Source: Scilla litardierei
Lineage: Eukaryota; Streptophyta; Magnoliopsida; Asparagales; Asparagaceae
Length of the DNA stretch: 64,000 nt
Assembly: GCA_030789695.1 (NCBI GenBank)
Contig: CM061141.1
Coordinates: 172,002,807-172,066,806, forward strand
Direction of reading: 5' to 3'
Positions 12,101-23,289 of this stretch are shown one piece after another. Within the stretch, counting starts at the first letter, position 1; each line of letters opens with the position of its first letter. The position numbers were made by a program, and so were the translations under genes. Below the pieces are notes generated by a model. The model saw only the letters and a list, made by a program, of their open reading frames with translations. It did no database searches and was not told where the DNA came from.

Positions 12101-12771
12101 GAAAGTTAGCGTGCGTGGGTATGCACCATGCACGGGTAAGTATGTGCTTAGTTATAGTTATTGGTGACTATGGTATATGTGGCGTGTCATAAATACAGTT
12201 ATAGGACCGTATGTGGTGTGAATACGTGGTGAACTATTTGCATGCATTTGAATGACTATATATTGTGAAACTATAGTAGTGGTGAATATATATATATATA
12301 TATAGTGAAACTGGATTTAATTATGGTATGGTGTGACTACATGAGTTGAGGTGTTGGATGTATACTAGGAAGTATTAGAGGGTAGTATACCCATGTTGTT
12401 TGTGCATAGGTAGCTATCTATATGTAGAGCAATGATTGTATCTGCTAAGGGTGAGACTATCCTTATATGAGTATCTGAAATATTGTTTTGTGTTTAGGTA
12501 ATTAGCAGTTATATAAGGGATGTATGCTTATATATATGATTGAAACACATGTATGAAATTGACTGACTATAATAGGTATAAGTGTATGACGTACATGAAT
12601 GTATATATACACGTGTTGGTAGTGATAATGTTTGACCACCTAGTGCATATATAAGCACTTGTAATGACTATACCTGGTTTGAATTATAATATGACTTGAT
12701 TGGGGTAGTTACTAGAGCGACTAGCTATATTAGAAAGTCCGAGGACGGACTTTATTCTAAGGTGGGGAGGA
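9160..12771 (+). other. Non-coding interior of LTR retrotransposon
   Basis: No retroviral-type protein frame is present. The plus strand is C- and T-rich in the first half (about 9400-10900). It then switches to a G- and T-rich, C-poor second half (about 10900-12760) full of GTATG/TGTGTA words. I see no standard tRNA-Met primer site (TGGTATCAGAGC) after the left LTR, and the primer used is not identified. Confidence 0.8.
12759..12771 (+). promoter_or_regulatory. Polypurine tract
   Basis: AAGGTGGGGAGGA lies immediately before the right LTR start. It matches the typical plus-strand primer of plant LTR retrotransposons. Confidence 0.88.
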
Positions 12772-15685
12772 TGTAACGACCACTTTTCGTTGTACGTTGT
12801 TCGTGCACGTGTTTTTGGTCGTGCACGTGTTTGTTTTAGACTTTGTTTGTTTGTGAACACTTTGATGCGATATTCCGTTGTGAACGTCTCTGAGGGTAGT
12901 AAATTGTGGCACTAATTTGGAACGACGTTTCTCGAGTCATTTCCCCACAATTAAATCTTATTCGATGAGACGTTGCGATTCTCACTTTTGACAGGAGACG
13001 TTTCCATTTTTAGTTTGGTCGTCCGACGTCGAAATTGAGATCCGTCTTCTTAGTTAGCTCAATTTCGTCACCACGATCACCCCGATATTTATTTTATAAT
13101 TTTTTGGAGTTTATTTGACCACTTTTATATTTTTAGCAAGGTTTAAAATATTTTTAAAAGCTAGGTTTTATATTAATTTCGGCCAAAGAAAATTTATTTG
13201 AGTTTCAAACGGTTTAAATAATTTTTGAGCCAAATCTTAGCCCCTATCTTGGCTTCACCCAATCCCTATGTGATTAGGAAGAGTAGATTTGAATTTTAAA
13301 TTATTTTAAACTCCTAATCCCATTAGGATTAGCCCTAGACCAAGTCAACCCATCTACACTATATAAACAACCTCTAGGAAGACCTATTTTCGCAAGAAAA
13401 TAACCCTAGCCGCTTCCAAAACTCAAATTTGACGTTGCGACGAATCGTCGCAACGTTGCGACGAACAGCCCCGCACCGACCGAAGAAACGAGGCCAAAAT
13501 CCCCGCTCCGACCGCTGGTCGCCCCCGCACCAAGCTTGGCCCGCACCGCTGCATCGCACCCCCTCCGCTCGCCCGCTCCGACCGAGAGATCCTCTCGGTC
13601 AGACCGAGATAATTCCCCGCTCCGCTCCGCACCCGCACCGCTGCAAGCCCCCGCTCTGTTGCTCCGCACCGCTCCGTGCCCGACCGACGTTCTCGCCCGC
13701 ATCGCCCGCTCTCCGTAACGTTGCAACGGTTGCAACGTTGCAGCGCCCAAGCCCCCGCATCCGAGGTGCCCGACCGAGACTTTCTCCCGCTCCGACCGAG
13801 AGAACCAAGGCCGCACCGACCCGCAGCGCTGCACAGCCCCGCCCCTAGTGCCCGACCGATGGAACCGCCGCACCAAGCGTGTCTGACTGAGAGCAACTCG
13901 TCGCAACCCCGCAACCGTCGCACCACTTGCCACCGTGGGCCCCCCAAATTCTCCAGAGGTATTGTGGGTACCCTATTGGTCCATAGGACTACTGTGGGCC
14001 CCACCTAGGTGCTCTCTCGCCGACGATTTGCCGCGTACGACGTTGCGACACGTCGTAGCCCGTCGTCGCACGTGTTAGCTTTGGAATCTGGAATCGTTGC
14101 TCCGGTTGATGCTCTGAACTTTCCAGTGAGGAATCTATATTGGAATCAGGACTTGGAGCGCGATCTCTTATTCCAACCCCTGGCGGCGCTACCCGACGCC
14201 AGTGTAGCTTTCGCGTCGTGTTGAGGTAACGCTTTGCACCCCTATGACCCCCAACCCATTGCCTGTTAATCAAGACTAAAATTGATGTTTTTAAAATGTT
14301 TTAATGTTTTAAATTCACTAATCAAGATTAATAATATGGACTTTTAGGCCGGTGGACTTGTGCACGTAGGTTATTTGTGACTTGGATTCTCTTGGACGGT
14401 GTTTCTCAGACGTTGTACTTGCAGGCACGTGAAACTTTCCAACTCTTGTGTAGGGCCATGTTTTTAGGCCACTTCCTTGCTTTTAGCGTAAAAGAGACTA
14501 GTCAGTGAAATGATAGCTGGATAGACACCTATTTGATCTAGTTTGACAACGAAACTAGATCTGTCACCTTAGTTGATCTAGCTTGACAACGAAGCTAGAT
14601 CCAACCTTTAAACTTGTTGGTTATGCATACTAAACTGTCATGTTTACTTTCCTTGCCTGTACGCTTTACTACTTGCCATGCCATGTTATCCATGCATTGA
14701 ATGTTGCATTCGTAGCACACGCTACATACTTGTACTTGCTTGTCCCGGGCTAGGTGCACCCCTATGCCATCATGAAAAACACTTCCTGGCTCATGATCCA
14801 AAAGCGAGCATTACCGTTCGGGTGTAAGGCCCTGGCTCGATACACGTGGGAGGGGTAAGAGTTAAGCGGCCAATCAGCTGGGAGTCTGCCTGATCAGCAA
14901 CTGCAGATGTAAGGCGTAAACTATGGGTTTGGGGCGGAGTTAAGCGGCCACTCAGTGTGAAAGAAAGCCATTTCAGCTGTAAGGCGTAAACTCTGCACAT
15001 GACATGAAAACGTGACTAGAGAAATCCTTGTAAATGTTAATAGTCTTGCCACACTTGCCATGCCATGCTAGTTTACTTGTTGTTTTCTTTACCTGCTGCA
15101 CTCATACTTTAACTGCCATGTCATTGCATCATGCTAGAACTGCTAGGTTGCTTTACTTTCAGTTTCAATTTCCTTGCACAAGTCTCTTGTAGACTTGCTG
15201 ACATGTGCCCCTTGCTCTTTTGGGTGTCACATGTTAGACCTTGAGCCAGAGACCGTTGCTGAGTACGTGATGTTTTGCTGACGCTGAGCCTGAGTCCATG
15301 TCTGCCCAGGAGGAGTTTTATGGACACATGTGATCTTTCTTGGTGGCCTTGCTGAGCTTTCCTTGTTTTAGGTTTTGTTGTTAGTTGTCGGTGCGTGGCA
15401 CCTATACCTTGTACTTTGTACTTTTGTTGGCCATGTTTCGGCCTTTAGACACTTTTTCTTTTTAGCCTGGTGGATTTTTTTCTGTGATGTTGAAACTTAT
15501 TTCATGGATATTCTGAGATATCTCTTTTGTCTCATTTCATTATTATTATCTTTGTTTCGTTCGTGTTGCAAGGACCTGCAGTTTAAATTTGATTGACGCT
15601 TATCGGACTTGCAGCTTTGCAGCTTCAAGTCTGAGCAGACCTTCTCACGCTTCGCCTCCATACTTTTGGGAAGCGGGGCGTGACA
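12772..15685 (+). repeat. Right LTR
   Basis: It is collinear with 6245-9159 over its full length with scattered substitutions and single-base indels. It ends TGACA and is followed by the target duplication CTCAG at 15686-15690. Confidence 0.94.
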
Positions 15686-15690
15686 CTCAG

Positions 15691-15970
15691 CAGGCCCTAA
15701 CTGTAAACTGTGCGATCTCTGTGCGATCTCTGTGCGATCTCTCTCCTCCTCCGATCTACGCACCCTCTCGCAGCCTCCTCAGCACAGGGTAACCCCCATC
15801 TCCTCCCTTCTTCTCAGTCTCCCACAGTCGACGTCGACGGTAAATTTTGAGGGTAAAATTTTCTCAACCCCTTGGTTTCAAAATCAATTTAGCTTGCTTC
15901 ATTCCGATTTGGTTTTACGATACATCTCGCAGCATGGATTTAGGGTTTCATTTGCTGTCGTGGGCATCAT
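15691..15970 (+). repeat. MULE left TIR, inner part (promoter and 5' UTR region)
   Basis: This is the inverted copy of about 23290-23570. It contains tandem TGTGCGATCTC repeats followed by CT-rich sequence typical of a plant 5' leader. Homology to the right TIR stops after GGGCATCAT. Each TIR is placed to drive one of the two convergent genes. Confidence 0.9.
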
Positions 15971-16635
15971 GTTGTTGTGCATGCCTGCATGGTTTGTTTT
16001 ATAGATGTATGTTGATGTGCGTGGATGCATGCATGCATGCTATAATTAGTATTAATGTATTATTGCTATAAATTTTTCTGCTATGCTTCTGGTTATTGAC
16101 AATGCAGTTTAGAATGTATGTTGCATGCATTGGGTATGTGAAAATTTTCGTAAGAGCCATAATAATTTTTACCTTGTTACTGTGCGTAGAAATGGAAGTA
16201 CGTACAGTGTTTAGTGTATGTGAAATATATTATAAGTGCAATGAGCATTTCCTTAGTTTAATTTTTTCAATACAAGTCAAATTTGTTTTTAAATTTGTGC
16301 GCTTTTTTTACTAGAGCTATGAAGCTTTCCCATAAATTTACGAATCAATGTTTAGCCTAATTAGTGGAATATTATTTTAGTTATTAACATTATAGAGTGC
16401 CCAATAAAATTATTATTACATCAACCTATATTGAAGTGATTAATCCTTTGCTTCCTTTTTGAACTATTGACGGCCGTTATTGTTTCTAGTATTGTCTTCT
16501 CTTCTCTTCCTTTCACAACTACAGATATTGTGTTATTGCTGGACCATGTTCTTGTTTTTATTGTATCATGCAAGTATTTATGTTCCTATTTGCGCTAAAC
16601 AAGTCATTAATTTGTTTATGTTTTTATTTTAGAAA
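15971..16635 (+). other. Probable 5' UTR intron of the transposase gene
   Basis: This is AT-rich and non-coding. It ends in a pyrimidine-rich acceptor (TTTTTATTTTAG) four bases before the transposase ATG. That suggests a leader intron joining TIR-encoded 5' UTR to the first coding exon. The donor site was not fixed. Confidence 0.5.
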
Positions 16636-19146
16636 ATGGCCGAGAGTGAACCCTTTGTGCATGATCAGCAAATGCAAAATCAATCCAACGAAGATCAAAT
16701 GGATATTCAAATGGATAATCAAAGTGTTACTGATATTGGAAATGGCATACCACATATTGGGATGCAATTTCCAATAGCAGAAGAAGCGTGGGAGTTTTAT
16801 AACGTATACGCAGAAAGAGAAGGGTTTTCTATTCGTAAGTCAACTAATGCAAAGGGAAAAGATGGTAATATTACGAATAGGCTATATGTTTGCAACAAGG
16901 AAGGTTATAAAAGCTTAAATGATAAGAGGGAGATCGGAAGGGAAATCAAGCGACGGAAAAATGAGAGAGAAGGTTGTATGGCTAGAATGAAGGTTCATAG
17001 AATGACCGAAGGAGTATGGGTCATCAAAAACTTTGATGACCTTCATAATCATGATTTGATTAAAACCCCTTCGAAGGTCCAGTTATTGCGGTCACATAAT
17101 AAATCACATCTGGATGCAACCTGTAAGAGCTTGGTTGAACAATTCCGTAGTTGTGGTGTTGGCCCTTCCAAGATTGCACGGCTTCTAAATGTCACGAGCA
17201 GTAGTAATGTTAATATTACTTCACAGCAATATAGTGATCATTTGAGAGTTAAAAGGAAGAACAACATTGGACACGAGTGCATTAGAGTACTTGAACAGTT
17301 TCTTACCAGGCGAGCTACTGACTATCAGTTTTATTATGCTATTGAGTATGATGATGATAATGTTTGTAGGAGCATATTTTTGGCTGATGGACGTGCTCGG
17401 ACATTATATATCCAGTTTGGAGATGTTGTCGTGTTTGATGTCACATACAAGACAAATAGTTTCATGCTGCCTTTTGCACCTTTCACCGGAGTAAATCATC
17501 ATAAGCAGTCTACTTTATTTGGATGTGCCCTTCTTGCTGATGAGAAGGAAGAAACCTTTGTGTGGTTATTTGAAACTCGGTTAAAATGTATGTGGGGAAA
17601 AGCACCAGGAGCTATTATAACTGATCAAGACCCTACAATTTGTAATGCAATCAAAAAAGTTTTCCCAAATGCCCACCACAGGTATTGCATATGGCACATC
17701 AGCCTTCATGAAAATGAGCATCTTCGTTCTTTGCGTGCTTCTTATAATCCTGAATTTGATGAAGACTATACAAAATGGGCTAAGAAAAGTCATACCATTG
17801 AAGAAGCCGAGAGTTGTTGGGTGATCCTCAAGGAGAAGTATCAAATTGAATTTACGGAACCATTGACGGATAAACAAAAAAATGAAATGAAAGCTTGGAA
17901 GTGGCTACATACAATGCATGACAAAGCACATCACTGGATTAAGCCGTACCTAAAAGATACTTTTTTTGCCGGTATGAAAACTTTAATTTGAGATAGATTG
18001 CAGTAAAATTATTTGACATAACAAACTGATCCACATCTTATTCCTTTCTTGTTATGTGTAGGCATGGCCTCAAGCCAAAGGAGCGAAAGCATGAACTCTT
18101 ATTTTGATGGATATGTAAATGCTATGACTCCATTATATGAGTTTATTGATCAATATGATAAAGCTGTGCAATTTCAACGAATGAAAGAGGAGAGAGAAGA
18201 TACATTATGTTTGAGAAACAAACCGGACTTTCATGGCTTGCATGAGTTGGAGGTTCATGCTGCAAAGGTTTATACAAAAAACTTATTCTCTCTCTTTCAA
18301 GTTCGGTTCAAAAATATATTATATTGTCGGCATGAAAGGGTGTGCACTGAAGGGGATACAACAACATATAATGTGACAATGAGGATAGATGGAAAGAGTT
18401 ATATGCATGCTGTACAATGCAATATATCAACAGGAAAGTTTATATGTACTTGTGCAAGGTTTGAAAATGAAGGGATGCTCTGCACACAAATTTTATACAT
18501 AATGAAGCAAAAGTTTGATATGCAAGCCATCCCCGAGATATATATTTTGCCAAGATGGACACTAAATGCAAGACATAGTATCACGAGTCTTGGGTGCTCT
18601 TCAACTAGCACAGTCAATTCAGTGCATCCAAACCAGATTTCTCCACTTCAATCCTGGAGCCTTCGGGCATCATTCGATAAAATCATGGAGGCATTTTCTA
18701 GAGATCCACACCTTTATGAAGTCGCCGTTGGGTTGACAAACAGTTTTTGGGAGCAACATAAGTTGCGTATCCAAGCGCATCATTGCTCCGAGGATCAAAG
18801 CACTCGGGTGGGGTCCAATGCACCTCCAACACATGAAGTGGTAGTACCTGATATTATTATTGATCCTGCAAAAGCAAAAACTAAAGGCCGGCCTCGAGTA
18901 GCGTCAAGGATTCAGTCAGGTATACAAGTATCGTAGGATCTTGCTCAATCAAGAAAAGAACGTGCAGTGTTTGTGGCGAAAAAGGTCACGACATGAGAAC
19001 TTGTAGTATGAACACAAGTACTAGTAGGAAGAAGGTATATTTTCTCCATTCTACCAATTTTATATACTATTGTAAATTATTTAAACTTCAATGCGTCATA
19101 TTTTCTTCAGGAAAAAACTTCGCACGAGGAATTACCAACGCTTTGA
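16636..19146 (+). pseudogene. FAR1-type MULE transposase (mudrA-like), nearly intact, lightly damaged
   Basis: It binds TIRs and catalyses cut-and-paste transposition. The first exon (16636-17971) carries a FAR1/WRKY-GCM1 zinc domain (about residues 45-140, ending in LHNHDL). It also carries the MULE DDE domain, with FDVTYKTN (D268) and ITDQDP (D330, D332). A 90-bp intron (GT at 17972, AG at 18061) joins it in frame to a second exon with a SWIM region, CTCARFENEGMLCTQ. The last SWIM ligand, normally His, is Gln588. The frame stops at 18934-18936. A CCHC knuckle (CSVCGEKGHDMRTC, about 18970-19010) follows in the +1 frame, then an intron (19035-19110) and a last exon ending TGA at 19144-19146. 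The knuckle is thus cut off unless a tiny unseen intron or frameshift restores it. The start was chosen as the first ATG after the acceptor. Confidence 0.9.
17972..18061 (+). other. Transposase intron
   Basis: The GTATGA donor and the TTATGTGTAG acceptor, once spliced, rebuild a GGC glycine codon and keep the frame into MASSQRSES, a conserved MULE segment. Confidence 0.88.
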
Positions 19147-19507
19147 TATGAAGATATGGGTCATAGTATAAAGATGGGCAAGGAAAATTAAAAGGAGTTC
19201 AAATGCTTCATATTTCTTGGAGTTTGGCAATTATATTTATAAGTTTGCTTCATAATTCTGTACTCACTTGGTCTATTTCAATAGGTTTAAGCAAATGTTT
19301 TGTTTTATTTAAGTCCAAGCAAACCAATTCTCTTGTCCAGTGTGATAGTATGAAATCAAACGTGCAGCAAGTTTTATATCCTTTTGTTACATAAAGTGGA
19401 ATTGTGAATCTCAAGATAACTTAGCTTCATTCAAAAATATTTCAGGTTTGAGTTAATGATATCAAATTGTTGATTTTGCACAGGTATACATCATATCGCT
19501 GCAGAAG

Positions 19508-20085
19508 ATTATGGCAAGGCAACTTGGGGGTAAGCAAATGTTTGCTGGCAGCCGTTGCAGCCATTTGACAATTTAGATATCTGGTAAACTGTGCATGTGC
19601 ACATCCGCAGATAGCATCCTTTTGTTAGATGAAGCGATGATGATTTGCCTTGATTACCGGGTCCTAGATTATGGCAAGGCATCTTGGGGGTAAGCAAATA
19701 TTTGCTGGCAACCGTTGCAGCCATTTGGCAATTTAGGATTCTTGGTTGCATCATATATATATGGATGAAAGGGCTTGTCTGAGCGGATTATTCTGTATAG
19801 CTTCATAATTTCAATTGGACGGTTGTTGGTGAAAACGCCACAAGGATGCTATCGGCTGTGCACAAGCACAATTTACCGATATATATATTGGTTTATTAGC
19901 TTTGAGTGTAATGAAGCGATGATGATTTGCCCTAATTACCGGGTCCTAGATTATGGCAAGGCAACTAGGGGGTAAGCAAATACTTGCTGGCAGCCGTTGC
20001 AGCCATTTGCCATTCTAGGATTCTTGGTTGAATCCTATATATATATATATATACATGAGGATGAAAGGGCTTGTCTGAGCGGAAC
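19508..20085. repeat. Direct repeats of about 285 bp inside the MULE
   Basis: The phrase GATTATGGCAAGGCA, followed by GGGGGTAAGCAAAT and GCCGTTGCAGCCATTT, occurs near 19508, 19670 and 19950. The last two copies share about 130 bp, through CTTGTCTGAGCGG. GATGAAGCGATGATGATTTG precedes copies two and three. The GGGTAAGC inside resembles a splice donor, so the unit may derive from a captured gene, but I cannot name it. Confidence 0.8.
19588..19880. mobile_element. Small MULE-derived MITE-like element
   Basis: Ends GGTAAACTGTGCATGTGCAC and, inverted, GGTAAATTGTGCTTGTGCAC continue as about 40 bp imperfect inverted repeats. They are clearly related to the termini of the host MULE (GGTAAACTGTGCCTGTGCAC). 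At about 293 bp it has no coding potential. No clean target duplication is visible, so it could also be a rearranged terminus. Confidence 0.65.
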
Positions 20086-20129
20086 AAAAAGATATTGAAA
20101 CATTTCAATGCAAATATCTCCTTCCTATT

Positions 20130-20486
20130 ATGTGGCATTTATTTGGACATGCAGGTAACTATTTATATTCCCTTTTAATCTCCTTTCACAAATTTATTAG
20201 AGGTGAATATATGCTTATTCAACAATTACAAACAGAAGTATTGTCTTCTGTAATGCTGGATGATTTTCAGAATGATGCTTTAGAATATGAAATAGCCTTA
20301 ATCTCAGATTGTGCGGACAAGAAATCATCGTTCAAGGCAATGTATGCCATGCTGGATCTTTTGGACTCAGTAATTGTGTATGCCAACAATATCATGGTAA
20401 TTTTGTCAGTTACTTCCTACTTATTAATATTTCTACATGGGTCATATTATAATGGTAAACAGAACCATTGTAGCGTATCATTCTAG
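20130..20486 (+). other. Open frame of unknown origin, possible captured exon
   Basis: A 118-codon frame contains a stretch with ordinary amino-acid composition (about residues 31-88, LQTEVLSSVMLDDFQNDALE and following). It is flanked by more hydrophobic, intron-like translation on both sides. I do not recognise a family. A captured exon is plausible because the CIPK exon lies 290 bp downstream. A chance frame is equally possible. Confidence 0.25.
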
Positions 20487-20772
20487 TGATTCTGACCTAT
20501 TTCAAGGGGTTATGCATTACATCTTGTGATCTGTTTGAGTGATTTATACTCCAGAGTCCCCTTTCTAAGTCAAGCCTTACCGGCAAGTGTTTATTGTGTC
20601 GGACAAATTTGAAAGAATATGAAACCAAGGGAGGTAAATGAGATGGTTTCTCCTTATTTCCTTTCTGTTTGGTGGTTGTTTGGCCCCTCTTTTATTTTTA
20701 ATGCAAATCACTTATATGTATTATAACAAGCCTTGTGAGCTAACGGTTCTTTTGCATGCTTGTACCCTGCAG

Positions 20773-20835
20773 ATCAAACGAGAATTTACTACCATGAAAC
20801 TTATTCGGCACCCAAACATTATAAGAATGTATGAG
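20773..20835 (+). pseudogene. Captured CIPK (SnRK3) protein kinase exon
   Basis: A 63-base block sits between a clear acceptor (CCCTGCAG) and donor (GTAAGA) and encodes IKREFTTMKLIRHPNIIRMY plus E. This matches the kinase-domain segment around helix C of plant CBL-interacting protein kinases (consensus IKREISTMKLIRHPNVxxMYE). That segment is a single small exon in intron-rich CIPK genes. No neighbouring CIPK exons (glycine loop, catalytic loop, NAF motif) are seen. It is therefore a gene fragment acquired by the MULE, intron borders included. Confidence 0.85.
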
Positions 20836-22639
20836 GTAAGAGATGGATTCGTCATTATTCATGTTACTATCACATATAATTATGCACCTGTAAATTCCAA
20901 TTCCTTACCATGTGGCTTGTTGCCCACATGATTGTAATTTTGCAACCAACAGGATGTAAGATATATTGGTTGGCTTCAATCTGAACCGTACTTGTTTTCC
21001 CATGTGTTTATAAATGTAGAATGTTTTATTCCTTTGAACAAGCTCGCTTATGGCATGCACTATACAAGCATAATCTTAATGCTTAGTTCTTTGAAGAAGA
21101 ATCATAACCTTAATGCTTAGTTCCTAGTTGGACTTAATTTACAGAACATCATATATGCTAGAAGAGGAAAAAGAGCACGAGCATTGATATATCTCTCAAT
21201 CAGCAGCAAAAATGACATTATCTCCTCTGAAGCCTGTATCTTCAGTTAGTGATGTTCATACTTTTGAGCTCGGTCCAGTGACTGCATTTTCTTTTATGCT
21301 GATATATGCTTGTTTTTGTTTTCAGGAATTGGATCGGGGTACCTGAGAGGAGAAGAAAGCATTGATCGCCAAGGACGAAGAATGCAACCGGAAAATAAAT
21401 TGTTTTAGAAACTGCAATTAACAGACAAACTAAAGTTGGGAGCTCTGAAGAACATGAAGCTTCTTAGTCCGTGACATCAAAAATCTGTTATGTTCTATTT
21501 AGTAATATAAGTGTTGTTTTGTCAAACCAATGTCAAATTATGTGATGTCAGATTTTGTTGTTGATGTTCAGCGATTTGGCCTTTTCTTTTGTTCAGAACG
21601 AGACTGCTGATTTATAAATTTACAAGCTGTGTTTGCGTTTCGATTTGGCCTATTTAACTCTGCCGTCATTTTCCCCCTATTTCTGTAAATCATTATTGTG
21701 TGATTTATAACTGCAATTAATTGCTATTCTTGGTTTATCCAAGTCTACAGTTCGATTTTCTGTTGCCTTATAAAGGTTAAACTTATTTGTTTTAGAAACT
21801 TCATGGATAGTATGCCAATGTATTGAGTTAATCATGGTCCATTCATTGTTTTATTGGATGTGTGGAAGTGATCCATTCATTGTTTTATTGGATGTGTGGA
21901 AGTGTAATTCTTTGCTCTCAAATTCTTTTTCAGAGGAAAATAAATTGTCATTATGTGTTGAGTCACATATGGCCACTAAAAGTTTAGGGATCAGGTGGCC
22001 CTGCAACCCCTTTGAATAGCATCCTTGTTGTGTAAGCTTTTGCAGGATTTATGAGCATGTGTTGATTTCATGGGTTCCTGTCTGGGGTCTCCACACAAGT
22101 TTTATATGCTTTTGTGCTGCCAACAACCAGCAATGTTCTCACTGTCAACAATGAAGATGGTAGTTTCCATATGAATGATGATACCGGCTTAGCTTCAGCA
22201 GATGCCACAGGAGCAGTAGGAGCAAGAAAAGAATCATATTAACCCCATCATTCTTCAGGTCTTAATGTAATTGTATTCACTGTGTCATGAAAATACTATC
22301 ATCAATATTGTGTGAAATGCCCCCACAGCAGCAAGAGAAATATCCTTGTACACACATCACTGGGATAACACATACAGATGCCTGGAAACAAATGTTGGAA
22401 ATGAAAAAGGAGAATAATAATAATAAGGCAAGCTACATTCCCCTATGAAAACTGAAGAAAATCCGTCTCATGAGTTAAGATAACACAAGCCTACAGGTTG
22501 CATGTCATATATAGAGATACATTATAGAAAAAAACGAGATACAAAACAACCATATCAAAATCCGTCTCATGAGTTAAGATAAGATAAACATACATAACGA
22601 AAATTATATATTACGTTGTTATACGTTCGAAGTAGCTTA
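20836..22639. other. MULE interior, no gene resolved
   Basis: This is AT-rich sequence between the two convergent MULE genes. It contains a 36-bp tandem duplication near 21834-21905 (CCATTCATTGTTTTATTGGA twice) and a repeated ATCCGTCTCATGAGTTAAGA near 22460 and 22560. The 3' ends of both MULE genes should lie at its margins. A possible acceptor (TTTTCAG) near 21326 has no recognisable exon after it. Confidence 0.55.
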
Positions 22640-23107
22640 TTACATACGATAAGCTATGAGAACTACACCAATAATTACAACAAACACAATATTAAATGCC
22701 ATTGCACATGTTAAACATCCACATATGAAAGCGGCGTTGAACAATTCACTTCGTCTACCTACATCTTCATGTCCTATATTCTGTCGTCTACATTCAGCTC
22801 CATTTCCTATATTCTGTCGTTCTCTGCTAACATCATTTCTCAGAGCCGCACCTTGATCTGAAGTCTCTTCCTGTAGTGTCACATTCGATCTTTGACTTTG
22901 TCCAATGGAAGTGATCCTGTCTTGACCCCCCATATCAGAACGAATTTCCTTGAATTGAGCATTCCAATACTCCACGGCCTCTTCGTACGTGTTGAAGCCC
23001 TTAAACACCGCATTATGAAATCCTTGAACATGCTGCCGACATTCTTCCCAACTGCCAAAAAATCCGTGTTGCCGTCCATTCTTAACAACATATATTTTTT
23101 TTGCCAT
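22640..23107 (-). CDS. MULE second gene: RNase H1 N-terminal (Cauli_VI-like) domain protein with C-terminal membrane segment
   Basis: The protein is 155 residues. Residues 4-50 (KIYVVKNGRQHGFFGSWEEC, then GFHNAVFKGFNTYEEAVEYW) show the pattern of the small domain at the N-terminus of eukaryotic RNase H1 and in caulimovirus protein VI. That fold binds RNA/DNA hybrids or double-stranded RNA. A polar, low-complexity middle follows (about 55-118). A hydrophobic segment (about 128-152) could be a membrane anchor. No RNase H catalytic domain is present. The ATG follows an acceptor (TTTTGTAG), and the upstream leader comes from the right TIR, whose sequence matches the transposase leader. It converges on the transposase as mudrB does in MuDR, but it is not recognisably mudrB. 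The frame is intact. Function in transposition is inference. Confidence 0.75.
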   Translation of the reverse strand: MAKKIYVVKNGRQHGFFGSWEECRQHVQGFHNAVFKGFNTYEEAVEYWNAQFKEIRSDMGGQDRITSIGQSQRSNVTLQEETSDQGAALRNDVSRERQNIGNGAECRRQNIGHEDVGRRSELFNAAFICGCLTCAMAFNIVFVVIIGVVLIAYRM

Positions 23108-23289
23108 TTCTACCTACAAAATTCCCATAAAAAATGAAAACATCAGATCCCTTGAGGGAATGTCGTGACATGATGTTGATCCAAGTTTTGTTGACAACAT
23201 TCCCATACAAAATGAAAACATCTCCCATAAAAAATAATGTTTGAATAGCTAATGTAATCAGTCTTCTTACACATAACAGATCCTGATCT

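Larger units (their letters stand above)
6245..15685 (+). mobile_element. Large non-autonomous LTR retrotransposon (LARD-type), complete
   Basis: Two direct LTRs of about 2.9 kb (TGTAACGACC...TGACA) flank a 3.6 kb interior. A perfect 5-bp duplication (CTCAG) brackets the element, and a polypurine tract precedes the right LTR. The interior has no gag, protease, reverse transcriptase, RNase H or integrase frame, so it must depend on another element's proteins. The LTR start and the GGTGGGGAGGA tract resemble plant Ty3/Gypsy elements, but without coding sequence the superfamily is an inference. The LTRs differ at scattered positions, by eye about one per 50 bases at the start, so insertion is not extremely recent. 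Confidence 0.94.

Noticed and set aside
9160..12771. Hidden gag-pol in the retrotransposon
   Set aside because: No frame over about 90 codons and no reverse transcriptase or integrase motif was found, so it was called non-coding.
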